A DNA stretch of 64,000 nucleotides from Sinohyriopsis cumingii. Its lineage: Eukaryota; Mollusca; Bivalvia; Unionida; Unionidae. Made by a program: the position numbers and the translations under genes. Numbering within the stretch: the first letter of the stretch is position 1; each line of letters begins with the position of its first letter. The notes under the pieces were generated by a model. The model had not been told where the DNA came from and searched no databases. It saw only the letters and a program-made list of their open reading frames with translations. The stretch is taken from NCBI GenBank assembly GCA_028554795.2, contig CM068829.1, forward strand, positions 137,461,579-137,525,578. Reading direction: 5' to 3'. This document shows positions 1-9,112 of the stretch, in pieces.

Positions 1-1
1 A

Positions 2-758
2 TTTGTTACTGTTTATGATATTGACATAGATGAACTTATTGAGTATTTCAAAGAAAAAAATCAACATCATAAACAACAACTAAAGCGACTACGGCAATAT
101 TTCCAAGAATGTATCCTTGATGCAACGAGTTCATGTAGAGAAATAATTGGTCGCGTGGAGGTATTACATCAGCTTGTATCTGACATGGAATATCTTAACC
201 AACGATTAATTCAGGCGGTAATTGATGATAAGAGAGGCAAGAAGCAACATTTTTTAAACGCGTATTCGATAAAAGATGTAGATCTACCAAACTTTAAATT
301 TCCTGGGTGGGTACAACGCAGATGAACTAAAAAAATCTCTCAATGATCTTATCAACGAAAACGTTCATGAAACTGTTGAGGCATGGAGAAAGATGATACC
401 ACCCGAGCCTATCCTCAAATACAACAATGACCCACAAGGAGGTGGTAGACATGTTTCACCAGGAATCGTTAATATAACATCAACGATCGCAGTCAATCTT
501 GTTTGTGACGTAATCGATGGCAGCTATCAAATAGATCTTGGAAAGTCAAATCAGGCTCAGCAATGATATATTTTATAAACGTTCACACCACAAGTATCTC
601 CTGGGAGTTTGATCGTGCAAGAGCCAATCAATCCTGTTTATCTACGTACACATAATCAGTATTTGTCACGTATCAATTTCAAACTCACCGACCACGTAGG
701 ACGATTAATTGACCTGCGTGGGGAGGAATTGATTGTGAACCTACATGTAAAGTCTTAA
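2..758 (+). pseudogene. C-terminal part of a Polinton capsid-associated protein, broken
   Basis: An open frame enters from the window edge and stops at TGA 323-325. Coding continues in another frame from about 309, is interrupted by in-frame TGA (564) and TAA (576), and ends at TAA 756-758. The C-terminal stretch contains INPVYLRTHNQYLSRINF and GRLIDLRGEEL. This matches, from memory, the conserved ending of a capsid-associated protein common in animal Polintons. The reading runs toward the palindrome at 870-1345, so this would be the capsid-side end of an element whose terminal repeat follows. At least one frameshift and two stops make it a pseudogene. The family assignment is an inference from a short C-terminal pattern; that it was once coding is better supported. 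Confidence 0.5.
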
Positions 759-838
759 AGACTTTTATCGTAGATCTTCGTTTTAAAGACTTTTATCGTA
801 CATCTTCATCTTAAATACTTTTATCGTGATGATTTTTG
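752..838. repeat. Short tandem repeat, about 32 bp x 3
   Basis: Three imperfect copies of a unit containing 'aaagacttttatcgta' lie between the stop of the broken capsid-type ORF and the AT-rich arm of the palindrome. Confidence 0.7.
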
Positions 839-869
839 ATCATAGATCTTTGATCTTAATATTTTATTT

Positions 870-1345
870 TATTTTTTCTGAAATATTTTATTTTATCAGA
901 AATATTTTTTTAATTTTTCAGAAATATTCCGACATTTTTAGTCAAATTTGTTATTTTTTTCAGCTATTTTAGTCGATTTTGTCAAGGAAAATTCATCAAA
1001 TTACAGTTTTTCGTCAAGTCAAACCTCAAGCGGTTCTTTAATTGATTTATCGATAAATCACCAAAAATCAGTAAAATTAGCTTAAAAAATGACATTTTTC
1101 ATGCGATTTTCGTTAATTTGTCTGGTAATTTTCGAAAACAAAATGAGGCTTTTTAACGTTTATCGATAAATCACCTAGAGAACCGCTTGAGGTTTGACCC
1201 GAATGATATTGGAAAATTCATCGATTTTCCTTGACAAAATCGACTAAAACACCTATAAAAAAATAACAAATTTGACTAAAAATGTTGGAATATTTCTGAA
1301 AAAATAAAAAAAATATTTCTGATAAAAAAACCAGTTCAGAAAAAA
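870..1345. repeat. Large imperfect palindrome; probable junction of two Polinton terminal inverted repeats
   Basis: The left arm (about 870-1058) and right arm (about 1158-1345) are reverse complements. Paired words include 'tcaaacctcaagcggttct' on the left and 'agaaccgcttgaggtttga' on the right, plus 'agtcgattttgtcaagg' and 'ttagtcaaatttgttatttt' with their complements. A non-matching spacer of about 100 bp separates them. Both arms share the self-complementary core TTTATCGATAAA. The right side continues to about 1490 as an AT-rich array of 'tttctgataaaataaata' words. Viral-type genes face the palindrome on the left and begin after it on the right, as expected where the right end of one element copy meets the left end of another. 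Confidence 0.75.
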
Positions 1346-1490
1346 TAAAATATTTCTGATAAAATAAAAAAAAATATTTCTGAAAAAATATATAAAAAAT
1401 TTCTGATAAAATAAATATTTGTGATAAAATAAATATTTCTGATAAAATAAAATAAAATATTCCTGATAAAATAAATATTTCTGATAAAAT
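1345..1490. repeat. AT-rich tandem words inside the terminal repeat
   Basis: Degenerate copies of 'atttctgataaaataaat' occur every 15-25 bp. They translate into a spurious ILSEIF repeat on the minus strand. I read this as terminal-repeat sequence, not a gene. Confidence 0.65.
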
Positions 1491-1566
1491 ATTACACGTG
1501 CTCGGTCGTTTCATCAGTAACGAAGTTACTCGCTGGCATAATTTTTCTTAATTGTCTGAGGCCTGA

Positions 1567-1875
1567 TTATTTTTTTTTTCCTTCGTATTCGTGGGATAAC
1601 TCCGATCTAATTTTTTCTACTGCAGCAGAGAGAGGAAAGAATTCCTTCACTTGATCATCTTCTATAGTAGCTAGAGACCAGAACATCGCAGTTTGAATCT
1701 GTTTTATGAACCTGTATTCGGATGATAGTACATAACCACCATCATTTTTACGTTCTTGTAAAATTTCAAAATCAGAAATTATTTTTTCAGGATTTAGTTC
1801 ATCAGATATATTAATACCATCTTTTTCCAATTCTTTAATAGCAACAATTACATCATTGATCTTTTCGTGATTCAT
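1567..1875 (-). CDS. Small hypothetical protein, 102 aa, element family A
   Basis: Open from an ATG at 1875, directly after an (AT)n tract, to a stop at 1567. Composition is charged and mostly helical-looking: it begins MNHEKINDVIVAIKELEKDG and has a lysine-rich end. No membrane segment or signal peptide is visible. A longer reading upstream only translates the AT repeat into an IYIY run, so I take the inner ATG. It is the first ORF inside the right arm of the palindrome, reads outward toward it, and unlike most neighbours has no lesion. I do not recognise the family. Confidence 0.55.
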   Translation of the reverse strand: MNHEKINDVIVAIKELEKDGINISDELNPEKIISDFEILQERKNDGGYVLSSEYRFIKQIQTAMFWSLATIEDDQVKEFFPLSAAVEKIRSELSHEYEGKKK

Positions 1876-1882
1876 TATTATA

Positions 1883-1884
<2 letters not shown>

Positions 1885-1946
<62 letters not shown>
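1885..1946. repeat. (AT)n microsatellite
   Basis: About 30 uninterrupted AT dinucleotides sit just upstream of the small minus-strand ORF. Confidence 0.95.
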
Positions 1947-1948
<2 letters not shown>

Positions 1949-2183
1949 AAAAATATATCCCCATGTGAACCCCTAATCGAGTGTTTAGCGAGTTCAGGAG
2001 GATGTTTCAAGGACAGCACAACATATACAATGAATGATAATTACAGAATTATCTCCCTTTCGCTCAAGTCGAAAAATAAGTAGTATACGAGTGAGGATTT
2101 CTGACCAAAAAGATAAATAATCAAAAAATAGTTAATAAATATAATTCTAAGTAATTACTTGATAGTGATGACAATTTATCTCA

Positions 2184-2633
2184 TTAACAATATTGGAAGA
2201 TGATTCTTTGTTTATACTTCTTGGAAAGAGTGGATTTGTATATATTTTCCGCGACAGAACGTATTGAAAATCTTTAAATATCAAAATATTTACCAGCTGC
2301 ATACATTGATTGAAACACTATTTCTTCGCCAGTCTCTAAATTTATGGAAAAAACTGCTGTGGCACTATTATCATTATAGCCAGTGTTTCCAAGTTTATAA
2401 TTCTGGCTTTGTGTGACAACCCTCAGATTGGATAAATTATTATTCTGAGGATTCCCGTCAATATCATCAATCACAAGACCGTCTTTGATCAACCCCTTGT
2501 GACACTCGTATACAAATCGATGACAGTAATACCTTTTCTTCCCAGCAGTAAATCTTAGATAACCAGTATTACTAACAACACCAACTTGTTTTTTCAACCT
2601 ACAATTTCTGATTACACCATCAAGATTTGATTC
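2184..2633 (-). pseudogene. HNH endonuclease with NUMOD-like C-terminus, nonsense-mutated
   Basis: The minus-strand frame is open from 2633. It contains RYYCHRFVYECHKG, then VIDDIDGNPQNNNLSNLRV and TQSQN, the layout of HNH_3-type homing or virus-borne nucleases. A C-terminal piece with TGEEIVFQSMYAAGKYF resembles the NUMOD DNA-binding module. A TAA at 2274-2276 ends the ORF, but the same frame continues with NUMOD-like residues to a TAA at 2184-2186, so the stop looks premature. The usual catalytic His in the 'DHIDGN' position is Asp here, so the nuclease was probably inactive. No ATG start is evident; an in-frame stop lies just upstream. Such nucleases are frequent in large DNA viruses and their relatives. 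Confidence 0.75.
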
Positions 2634-2703
2634 CTAGTTTGTTACTGTGGGATGTAGGACAAATCCGTTTTGCTTCATTATACAATACTATCATTTGTTT
2701 AAA

Positions 2704-2892
2704 TCATAATTTGTCTGAAAACTTATTTAGATAATCCTCCACGGATTTTATAGCTCCGTCACTGACATTATTTTTTTTATCATAGTATCTTTTAAGTTCG
2801 CGATATTTTTTACCAGCGCAATTTGCATATAACTGTGTTTTACTTCGTACTCCAACACCACATCGCAGACACGGTATCGGTCCTAAACAACC
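2704..2892 (-). pseudogene. Short Cys-containing ORF fragment
   Basis: Sixty-two codons are open on the minus strand, ending at TGA 2704-2706 and bounded upstream by an in-frame TAA. Visible features are a CLRC pair, a further Cys, and a basic stretch (KKYRELKRYYDKKN). It has no start codon and looks like the C-terminus of a lost gene between the HNH gene and the plus-strand replication block. Function unknown. Confidence 0.35.
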
Positions 2893-3044
2893 TTACGAAT
2901 GGACTGCAAGTGAATCCCGCAGAATTCCTTCCTACAGGGTTTATTGCAGGGAGTTAATGATCCGATCATCAACCATTTGCACTTGTTCTGTTGAGACATT
3001 GTATATGTGATATTTTTTATTTAAATATTTGTCTGAAATATAAT

Positions 3045-3728
3045 ATGGATGAGTTTGAGAGATTATCCAGAATCAAGCCTTGGAAAAGAAGTAAATTCAA
3101 CCTCGATAGGATATCTTCTAATTTACCAATAAAATATCTAGCTGATAAGAAAAATAAAAGTTTGATCAATAAAATTCACGACGCCAAGAAAGATTTTCAC
3201 ACAGATGGTGCATCTCATGTCTGGTCAACGTTCAAGATTATACGCGACAAAGATATCATCGACGCTACGATGAATGACAAACGAGTGGCAGCTATTGAAC
3301 AGCTCGATGATAGAAGTTATCTTTTCAGAATAAAATTTGTCGTGTTAACGGAAACAGAGAATTTGATTATCCGTGACAAATATGATTCTGTCGACAGTAA
3401 TAAAAGAACTGTCATACTGAGAAGAAATTCCAAACCAGGAGCGCTGACTGGTATTGACAAACCGTATTATGAGCGAGCGCATCCTATAACAGCAGTTATT
3501 TATGGAATCTATGTGATAAATGAAAAACCCAGCATTAAAAAGCTGGTGCCGATGAGATTTTCAAAAATAACCTGTGTGGCTGAACGAGTAATAGAACATT
3601 TTACAAACACGATGCGCGGAAACGGCCTGACGAATTTACGACTTGAAAAAATAAACAAATGGGCTGATTTAGTGAAGGATACTGTAGCTACAATAAACGA
3701 TGTTGCTAAGTTGGAAAAAATGTTATAA
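3045..3728 (+). CDS. Unrecognised 227-aa protein upstream of PolB
   Basis: I choose the ATG at 3045 over an upstream in-frame one at 2991, because the latter adds a Cys/Tyr-rich leader unlike the rest, and an AT-rich promoter-like tract (tattttttatttaaatatt) lies between them. The protein is basic and mixed alpha/beta, beginning MDEFERLSRIKPWKR, with no recognisable catalytic motif or membrane segment. It ends at TAA 3726-3728, about 25 bp before recognisable polymerase-side coding resumes in another frame. It could be a separate replication protein or the N-terminal (terminal-protein-like) part of the polymerase separated by decay. Undamaged over its length. Confidence 0.5.
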   Translation: MDEFERLSRIKPWKRSKFNLDRISSNLPIKYLADKKNKSLINKIHDAKKDFHTDGASHVWSTFKIIRDKDIIDATMNDKRVAAIEQLDDRSYLFRIKFVVLTETENLIIRDKYDSVDSNKRTVILRRNSKPGALTGIDKPYYERAHPITAVIYGIYVINEKPSIKKLVPMRFSKITCVAERVIEHFTNTMRGNGLTNLRLEKINKWADLVKDTVATINDVAKLEKML

Positions 3729-3753
3729 TTCCCAATAATAGTAAAAACTATAA

Positions 3754-5191
3754 CAGGGGAGATTTTATATAATTCGAAACATCATAGAAAAGGAGGAGCT
3801 CCAATAAATATTATTGATCATAACGCTCACGCGTGGACTAGCGCAGTAACAGTGTTTCCACGAGATCGAACTGTTAAATATTATCGCGGAGATATGTTTG
3901 ATTTTATTAACGAGATAAGTAAAAACGACCCTGTGTCAGTATGGCTGTTTCAGAGTTCTAACGACAAATCAGATATGGAAGAAAAAATAAATTGGATCAG
4001 TTTGTAAGACCGAAAGGTGTTATTTATCGAACAGATCTTCTCCACGAAAAAATGAAAAATCTTGCGCTTCAATACACTAATGACACTGACGAACTATTGA
4101 GCAACTGTTTTACTGTTCTGTCAGTTGCGGCTCATTTTGCTAGAAAGAAAAATTCGTAGAAACCAACTCGGTCCGATTTTCTTGATGTTATAATACTGAG
4201 TTGTGTCGAATACGGACACGGTGGATTGTGGAATACCAAGTATAATTATAAAGATGTTATTTCAGTTGATATGGTTGCATGTTATCCTGGAAGTTTTCTT
4301 GGATACGGAGATTGTTCTGTGTACTTTGAGCGATTCGGTCATCCGACGCACGAGATAACACGAGTATCGATAAATGGACCATTACCGGATTTTGACTTAA
4401 CTGGATTTGCTTGTATCGAGTCATTTGAAATGTCTAAAGATCTCCATGCGATTTGTTATACTTGGTTTGGGAAACATTTTTCAGAAAAAATGTGGGCACC
4501 AATAGTACTTTTACGGTATATGCTTGATTGTGCGATGTTAACACTGTTGATTGTAAGTGAAGCAATTATATCATATCGGAAACAAACCGAAGTTTGGTTA
4601 CCACAACAAAAGAAATATTCAGATGATGAAAACCCCGATATAACCGATTACGAGAATAAAATTACAAAAGATCTCGGTAGAAAAATAATCGGCAAGTTCA
4701 CCCAAGGAGAAGCATATGATCACAGACGACATTGTACAAGATTGATTATAGATGATGCTGAGTTAGATTTTATAATCGCTGATACAACGAACAGAAATAC
4801 GTTTAGAAATCGAGAAATAGCTTTCTTGTCAAATGGAACTAAATTAGGTACAATTGTAAGTTATATGGACGGTGAGTCATTGCAGTATACTAATTTAAGA
4901 TCTTCTGTGCTCGCGTACGTTTCGATAAATTTATTATCGATGATAAATAAAGTTTCTACACTCGCTGTCAGAGTCGCTACAGATTCGTTTTATATCAATA
5001 AAAAATATTCAGGATTACTAGAACAACTACATATCGGTACTCGTGCATCATGGGGTTCGTGGAGAATAAAAAAGGAAAATATACTCGATTATTCCGAATC
5101 AGCTGATGTTGCGGTTAAAGATATTTATTGTAAAAAAACATCAAAAACTACAATTATCATCTGCACCATCGGTCTACGATCCAATAACTAG
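3754..5191 (+). pseudogene. Protein-primed-type family B DNA polymerase, decayed
   Basis: Coding starts in frame 1 (about 3754-3990), moves to frame 2 near 3990, and has an in-frame TAG at 4157-4159. Motif A is VDMVACYPGS with its Asp at 4268. A motif B-like KDLGRKIIGKF follows, then an alpha-helical segment YTNLRSSVLAYVSINLL, and motif C reads VATDSFYI with its Asp at 4982, one acidic residue short of the usual DTDS. Motif A to C spans about 238 residues, fitting the palm of PolB. The 3'-5' exonuclease motifs are not convincingly visible. The reading frame ends at 5191, overlapping the helicase frame. Function by family: replication of linear protein-primed genomes such as Polintons. At least two breaks make this copy non-functional. 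Confidence 0.75.
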
Positions 5192-6405
5192 AAATAAAAC
5201 GGTTTATCTAAACGGACCGGGAGATTCTGGTAACACCACTCGAGAGACCGAACTGTTTCAGAACTCAGATATGATCGTGCTAACACCCACACACAGACTC
5301 GCGCGAGAGATGAAACAACGAGGAGTACAATCATGTACTTATCATAGCTTCTTCCGATGGAAGGGTGATGCATGGACTTCTTCGAGGATGGGTGAGAAAT
5401 ACATTCCAAGGATCATCATTTGGGATGAAATATGCACTGTGCCGTTAGAAACATTAAAAACATTTCTTGATTGGTTGTTAACAAGAAATAATGCTGTAAT
5501 AATGTTCGGCGATCATGGTCAACCACCACCGTTTGTTGGACCATCTCCACATGGATGGCTAAAGAACTTTGTCGATTATTGCGAAGAAATAAATGATGAT
5601 CATAGAGCAATTGATGAAGAATTAAAACAGTTTAAAAAATTAATCAGACTACAGCCGAATAAAATTCAATGTGAAGTAATGCGTGGAATAATTTCAGAAA
5701 CACCCACGAACAACTTTCTGCAGACGTGGAAACCAAATGATTTGATAGTGGCAAGTAGAAAAATAGTTCGTGATACACTTCAGCGGGAATTGTTTCAGTT
5801 ACATAAAGAAAAATTTCCAACATTGCCAGCTCCGTTATGTTATCGACCAGCTGATACACGGCGGCAAAATATTGACGTTGATATACCGGGACAGACCGAG
5901 AAACAGAATTTAGTATTAAATGATATTATCACAGTTGATATCAACGCTGTTGAAGATGCATTATCGTTGAGCAAATCTCCGTGGACACTAGGATATGCCC
6001 TGACGATTCACTCATCTCAGGGATTCACTATTTCTGATACAGTTGTTTGGATTATAGATGATCGTATCGAGTGGTCAAACTTAGCTTATCTCGCAGTGTC
6101 TCGAGTCAGAAGAATATCTCAGTTGCGGAGAATTGTCTTGGACGAGTCAGTGACTAGTGATGATATTGACAATGATATAATAAGAAAAAATTAGCTGGTT
6201 ATAAACAATCTGATAAAAAAATAAACGCGATTTTGATCTCGACGTTGAATTTATTAACGCGCTGAAACAACAACAGAATAATCATTGTACAAGTTGTAAT
6301 TGTGTGATGTTGTTGAGATATTCGAGTAATAATCCAAGACAATTTACCGTAGAAAATGCCATGTTGACCTGTCTTGAGTGTAATCGACGTAGGGGTGCCA
6401 GTTAA
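5106..6405 (+). pseudogene. SF1 (Pif1/RecD-like) helicase with Cys-rich C-terminal HNH-like tail, following PolB
   Basis: Open from 5106 to TAG 6192-6194, then continuing in other frames to TAA 6403-6405. A Walker A-like GPGDSGNT lies at 5214-5237; the invariant Lys is Asn and a loop Gly is Asp, so ATPase activity would be lost. Walker B is RIIIWDEIC, motif III sits near VIMFGDHGQPPP, and motif VI-like GYALTIHSSQGFT ... LAYLAVSRVRR follows, all in SF1 order. The tail after 6194 has CTSCN and LTCLECNRRR, two Cys pairs like the HNH-type zinc tails on some such helicases, but the middle His-containing segment is missing. The switch from the PolB frame to this frame is +1 near an A7 run at 5134-5140. 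The two parts may once have been one polypeptide. Confidence 0.75.
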
Positions 6406-6409
6406 GTGA

Positions 6410-7358
6410 TCGCGGTGGTAATTGTGTATACTCAGAAATCACCTGTAATTGTTCACGTGTAAATCCACGTTGAGGAGCAGTTGAATCCAGTCTCTAGATT
6501 GCAGGTCTACCTGAGGATCTTGTCACGGTGGATATCTTATGGGTGGTAACACTCCAAATAGGATCAGTCACTCTTTTTTTACCACCTTCGAGTTCACCGG
6601 GTTCATATAAATACCTTACAGTGGTATTACCTAATACTGGCTGCGCTGAAAAATCACGTTGTTGTATTGGTATATTTTTTTTTTGTAATTGCATTAATAG
6701 ATTTCATGTTGGTCGTTCAAGTAATCTCATTATTTAACGCGGCTATCACACTTGGTAATCTTGCAACCCATTCACGAGATCTCTTGTCTTCCTTCGGGTA
6801 TTGATATCCAAATAACCGCTCAGCAAGTGTTCGATTAAATCGTTCAACAATTGCCTGATCACGATGAATTGCAGTATGTCCTCGTCGTATTCTGATATTA
6901 TGTTGCTTCATCAGTGATGATACTGGACCAAGAAATTCCTTGCCAGGATCAACCTGTAGCAGATGTGGCCATTGTAAACCACGTTGTGGTCCGGGTCCAC
7001 GTTGATAAATTCGTTTAAACGCAGAAGCTACTTCAGCAGCTGTCTTTGTCAATAATGGTTCTGCTTCTTTATATCTACTTGCAACATCAACGACAGTTAG
7101 CGCGTATTTACACGTTTTTCTGTGTACAGTATCATGTGGTAAAAACAGAATATCAGCTTGATGAACTTCATTAGGGACGCTGACATCAAAATACGCGTAC
7201 TGAATTTGTTTCGGTGGTGGTAGATACATTTGATATATTGCCCGTTTAGATAACCATTTATTGGCGGTAACGCGTGTAACTTTTGCTGCCTCGGCGAGTT
7301 TACTAATCGCTGCGTTACTTTTCCAGTATCCTCTTGGGGAATAATAAATCGTTTCCAT
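6410..7358 (-). pseudogene. Polinton DDE integrase (RVE family), C-terminus broken
   Basis: ATG at 7358. An N-terminal HTH-like segment (about 15-45) precedes an RVE core with Asp69 (VHQADILFLP), Asp137 (LLQVDPGKEF) and Glu172 (DQAIVERFNRTL), an exact D,D(35)E arrangement. A TGA at 6717-6719 stops the frame after LNNEIT. Beyond it the C-terminal domain is readable in the next frame (about 6694-6497, with VRYLYEPGELEGG), after a slip at a run of nine T, then a TAG and a remnant to about 6410. Role by family: cuts and joins element ends into host DNA, making 6-bp duplications. It lies 6 bp downstream of the PLA2 gene on the same strand, and its tail converges on the helicase tail. Confidence 0.85.
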
Positions 7359-7364
7359 TTATAA

Positions 7365-7865
7365 TTAATTACCAGAACCTAGCGCTAATTTACCTTTCAT
7401 TGCGGATCTTATTAACCAATTAGCTAATGATTCTCTTATATTTTTATTTTTTATTGAATTTAACGCATGAATTAATTTCACATCTGCAATATGTCTGTCT
7501 TGTAGATTTTTGCTTTTATATGATACATCATGAACATGACACGCTTTATCAATAGCGTTTATTGGTTCCTCGCCTGGTTTTGGTTGATCCTGATTGTCAA
7601 GTCTGATATCAAGTCGAGTACCAGGACCACAATAATTATATCCTGGTAGATGTTTATCTCCTTGGTTTTTAGCCCACGGAGTTTCAGGGAAATTTAACAT
7701 TAATGTAGCAATATCACCACCATCTTTTATAGGTAAAAAAGAAAACTTTTTTCTGTTACATACTGCACATCTTCCACCATATGCTATTCTCGCATTTTTT
7801 GTTGTAACCGTGGATAGATCATTAGTTGGGGTTTTAGTTCTACTGCGTAAACGATATAGATTCAT
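7365..7865 (-). CDS. Phospholipase A2-like virion protein, 166 aa, intact
   Basis: ATG at 7865, stop at 7365. A CxxC near residue 33 (GRCAVCNRKK) is followed by a calcium-loop motif YCGPGT at 78-83 and the catalytic His-Asp pair within DKACHVHDVSY (His112, Asp113, Tyr116). This is the PLA2 signature also found in parvovirus VP1 N-termini and in Polinton/adintovirus proteins, where it is thought to help breach membranes during virion entry. No signal peptide is visible, and no frameshift or stop is present. It starts 13 bp from the divergent ATPase ATG. The AT-rich gap could serve both genes. Confidence 0.8.
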   Translation of the reverse strand: MNLYRLRSRTKTPTNDLSTVTTKNARIAYGGRCAVCNRKKFSFLPIKDGGDIATLMLNFPETPWAKNQGDKHLPGYNYCGPGTRLDIRLDNQDQPKPGEEPINAIDKACHVHDVSYKSKNLQDRHIADVKLIHALNSIKNKNIRESLANWLIRSAMKGKLALGSGN

Positions 7866-7878
7866 GTATTTATATAAT
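7866..7878. promoter_or_regulatory. Possible shared divergent promoter
   Basis: Only 13 bp separate the PLA2 ATG (minus) from the ATPase ATG (plus). The sequence is wholly AT-rich (gtatttatataat) and contains a TATA-like word. Function is inferred only from the arrangement. Confidence 0.3.
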
Positions 7879-8538
7879 ATGGATATAATTGATTTCTCGG
7901 CGACTCGAAAACAAGAGCCAGTTAAACACCATCCTGCGTTGCCAAATTCGATCAGAATGATAATAATAGGACCATCTGGATTGGGTAAGATGCAATTTTT
8001 ACTTAATCTGATAATGAGATGGTTGAAATGGGATAAATTATATATAGTAGCACCATCAGTTGATGATCAACGATGTTATGATGTGCTTAAAGATTTTAAT
8101 GAATACACGCGATTACTGGATGACGATGTCATTAAATTTATAACCGATATTGATGAAGCACCATCTGTTGATGGTCTAGATGGATTTATTAATAATTTAG
8201 TTGTATACGATGATGTGATGCTAGACAAACAATCAAATCCAGCTAGAATATTTTCTTGAGGAAGACATAAAAACACTGATGTGATATATGTTACTCAGCG
8301 ATACGTACAGATTCCGAAAGTGATCAGGGATAACTGTAATGTTTTAGTTGTGTTTAATGGCGTAGACACACATACGTTGCGCAATATTCATCAAACTTGA
8401 TGTAGCGGAGATATGGATATAATTAAATTTAGAAATTTCTTTTCACGAGCGCAAGCTACTCCGCATGGATTTATAACAATAAGTTTATATGATCCTAGAT
8501 CCCGATATCGTGTAGGTCTTGATAAGATATTTGGATAA
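7879..8538 (+). pseudogene. A32/FtsK-HerA-like genome packaging ATPase, two nonsense codons
   Basis: ATG at 7879, TAA at 8536-8538, 219 codons in one frame, interrupted only by TGA at 8257-8259 and TGA at 8398-8400. The P-loop at residues 31-38 reads GPSGLGKM; the residue after the Lys is Met instead of Ser/Thr. Walker B is NNLVVYDDVML (about 110-120). After the first stop the frame continues with the expected sensor-type segment DVIYVTQRYVQIPKVIRDN. Length and motif order fit the packaging ATPase of Polintons and their viral kin, which pumps DNA into capsids. All four departures are explicable as C-to-T changes at CpG sites, suggesting methylation-driven decay of a silenced copy. Confidence 0.85.
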
Positions 8539-8544
8539 ATTAAT

Positions 8545-8806
8545 AGCAGCGGGGGGGGGGGGGGGCGCGACCTCAAGTTGGTTCGTGTTTTTGTAATATA
8601 CTCGCCATCGACAAGTTTTCAGTTGGAGAAATAACGTGGACTAACCCCAAGAGGGACTCCTCGAGGAGAACTTTTTGAGAGTCCTCTGTAGTTAGTTGTT
8701 TTGATTTTTAAGGTTATTAATCCTTTTTTTAAGAAGGCTTATTTCGGTTTTTGGACGCTTCTACAAAAAGGTAGGTTCGCCCCCCCCCCCCCCCCCCCCC
8801 GCTGCT
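8545..8806. repeat. Fold-back element with poly-G / poly-C arms
   Basis: AGCAGC followed by 15 G (8551-8565) is mirrored by 21 C (8780-8800) followed by GCTGCT. The inner edges also match weakly (CGCGACCT versus the complement CGAACCTA). The enclosed 210 bp includes the palindrome TCCTCGAGGA and no ORF. It begins 6 bp after the ATPase stop. It could be a MITE-like insertion or an element terminus. No target-site duplication is evident. Confidence 0.6.
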
Positions 8807-9112
8807 CAACACCTATAATATAAAAAACATATATAATGATATGATTACAAAAAAAAAAACACCGTGAAATTATAACACAATAACGTAGACGAAGACAGGC
8901 AACAAGCATATATACCAAGCCGGTATTGCGATTGCGGCCATCTTGACATCCAAATACACATACAATAGGAGACAAAATTGAATGAAAAAGAATGACATTT
9001 AGGGTAAAAATGATTTGAAATTTGAAAAATAGATGCTCTGCCCGAAAGATTTTTTTTATACAGTAGTAGAAACTGAATCTCTTTTTTGGAGCAGTTTCCG
9101 AATCTCCTGGAA
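8807..9112. other. No gene seen
   Basis: AT-rich sequence between the fold-back and the LINE remnant. No ORF or repeat that I can support. Confidence 0.6.

Noticed and set aside
5130..5150. Programmed -1 frameshift between PolB and helicase
   Set aside because: The slippery run is in the wrong phase and the required shift is +1; other lesions nearby make simple decay likelier.
5188..5859. Minus-strand ORFs of 64-73 codons under the helicase
   Set aside because: Shadows of the plus-strand helicase, which has ordered SF1 motifs.
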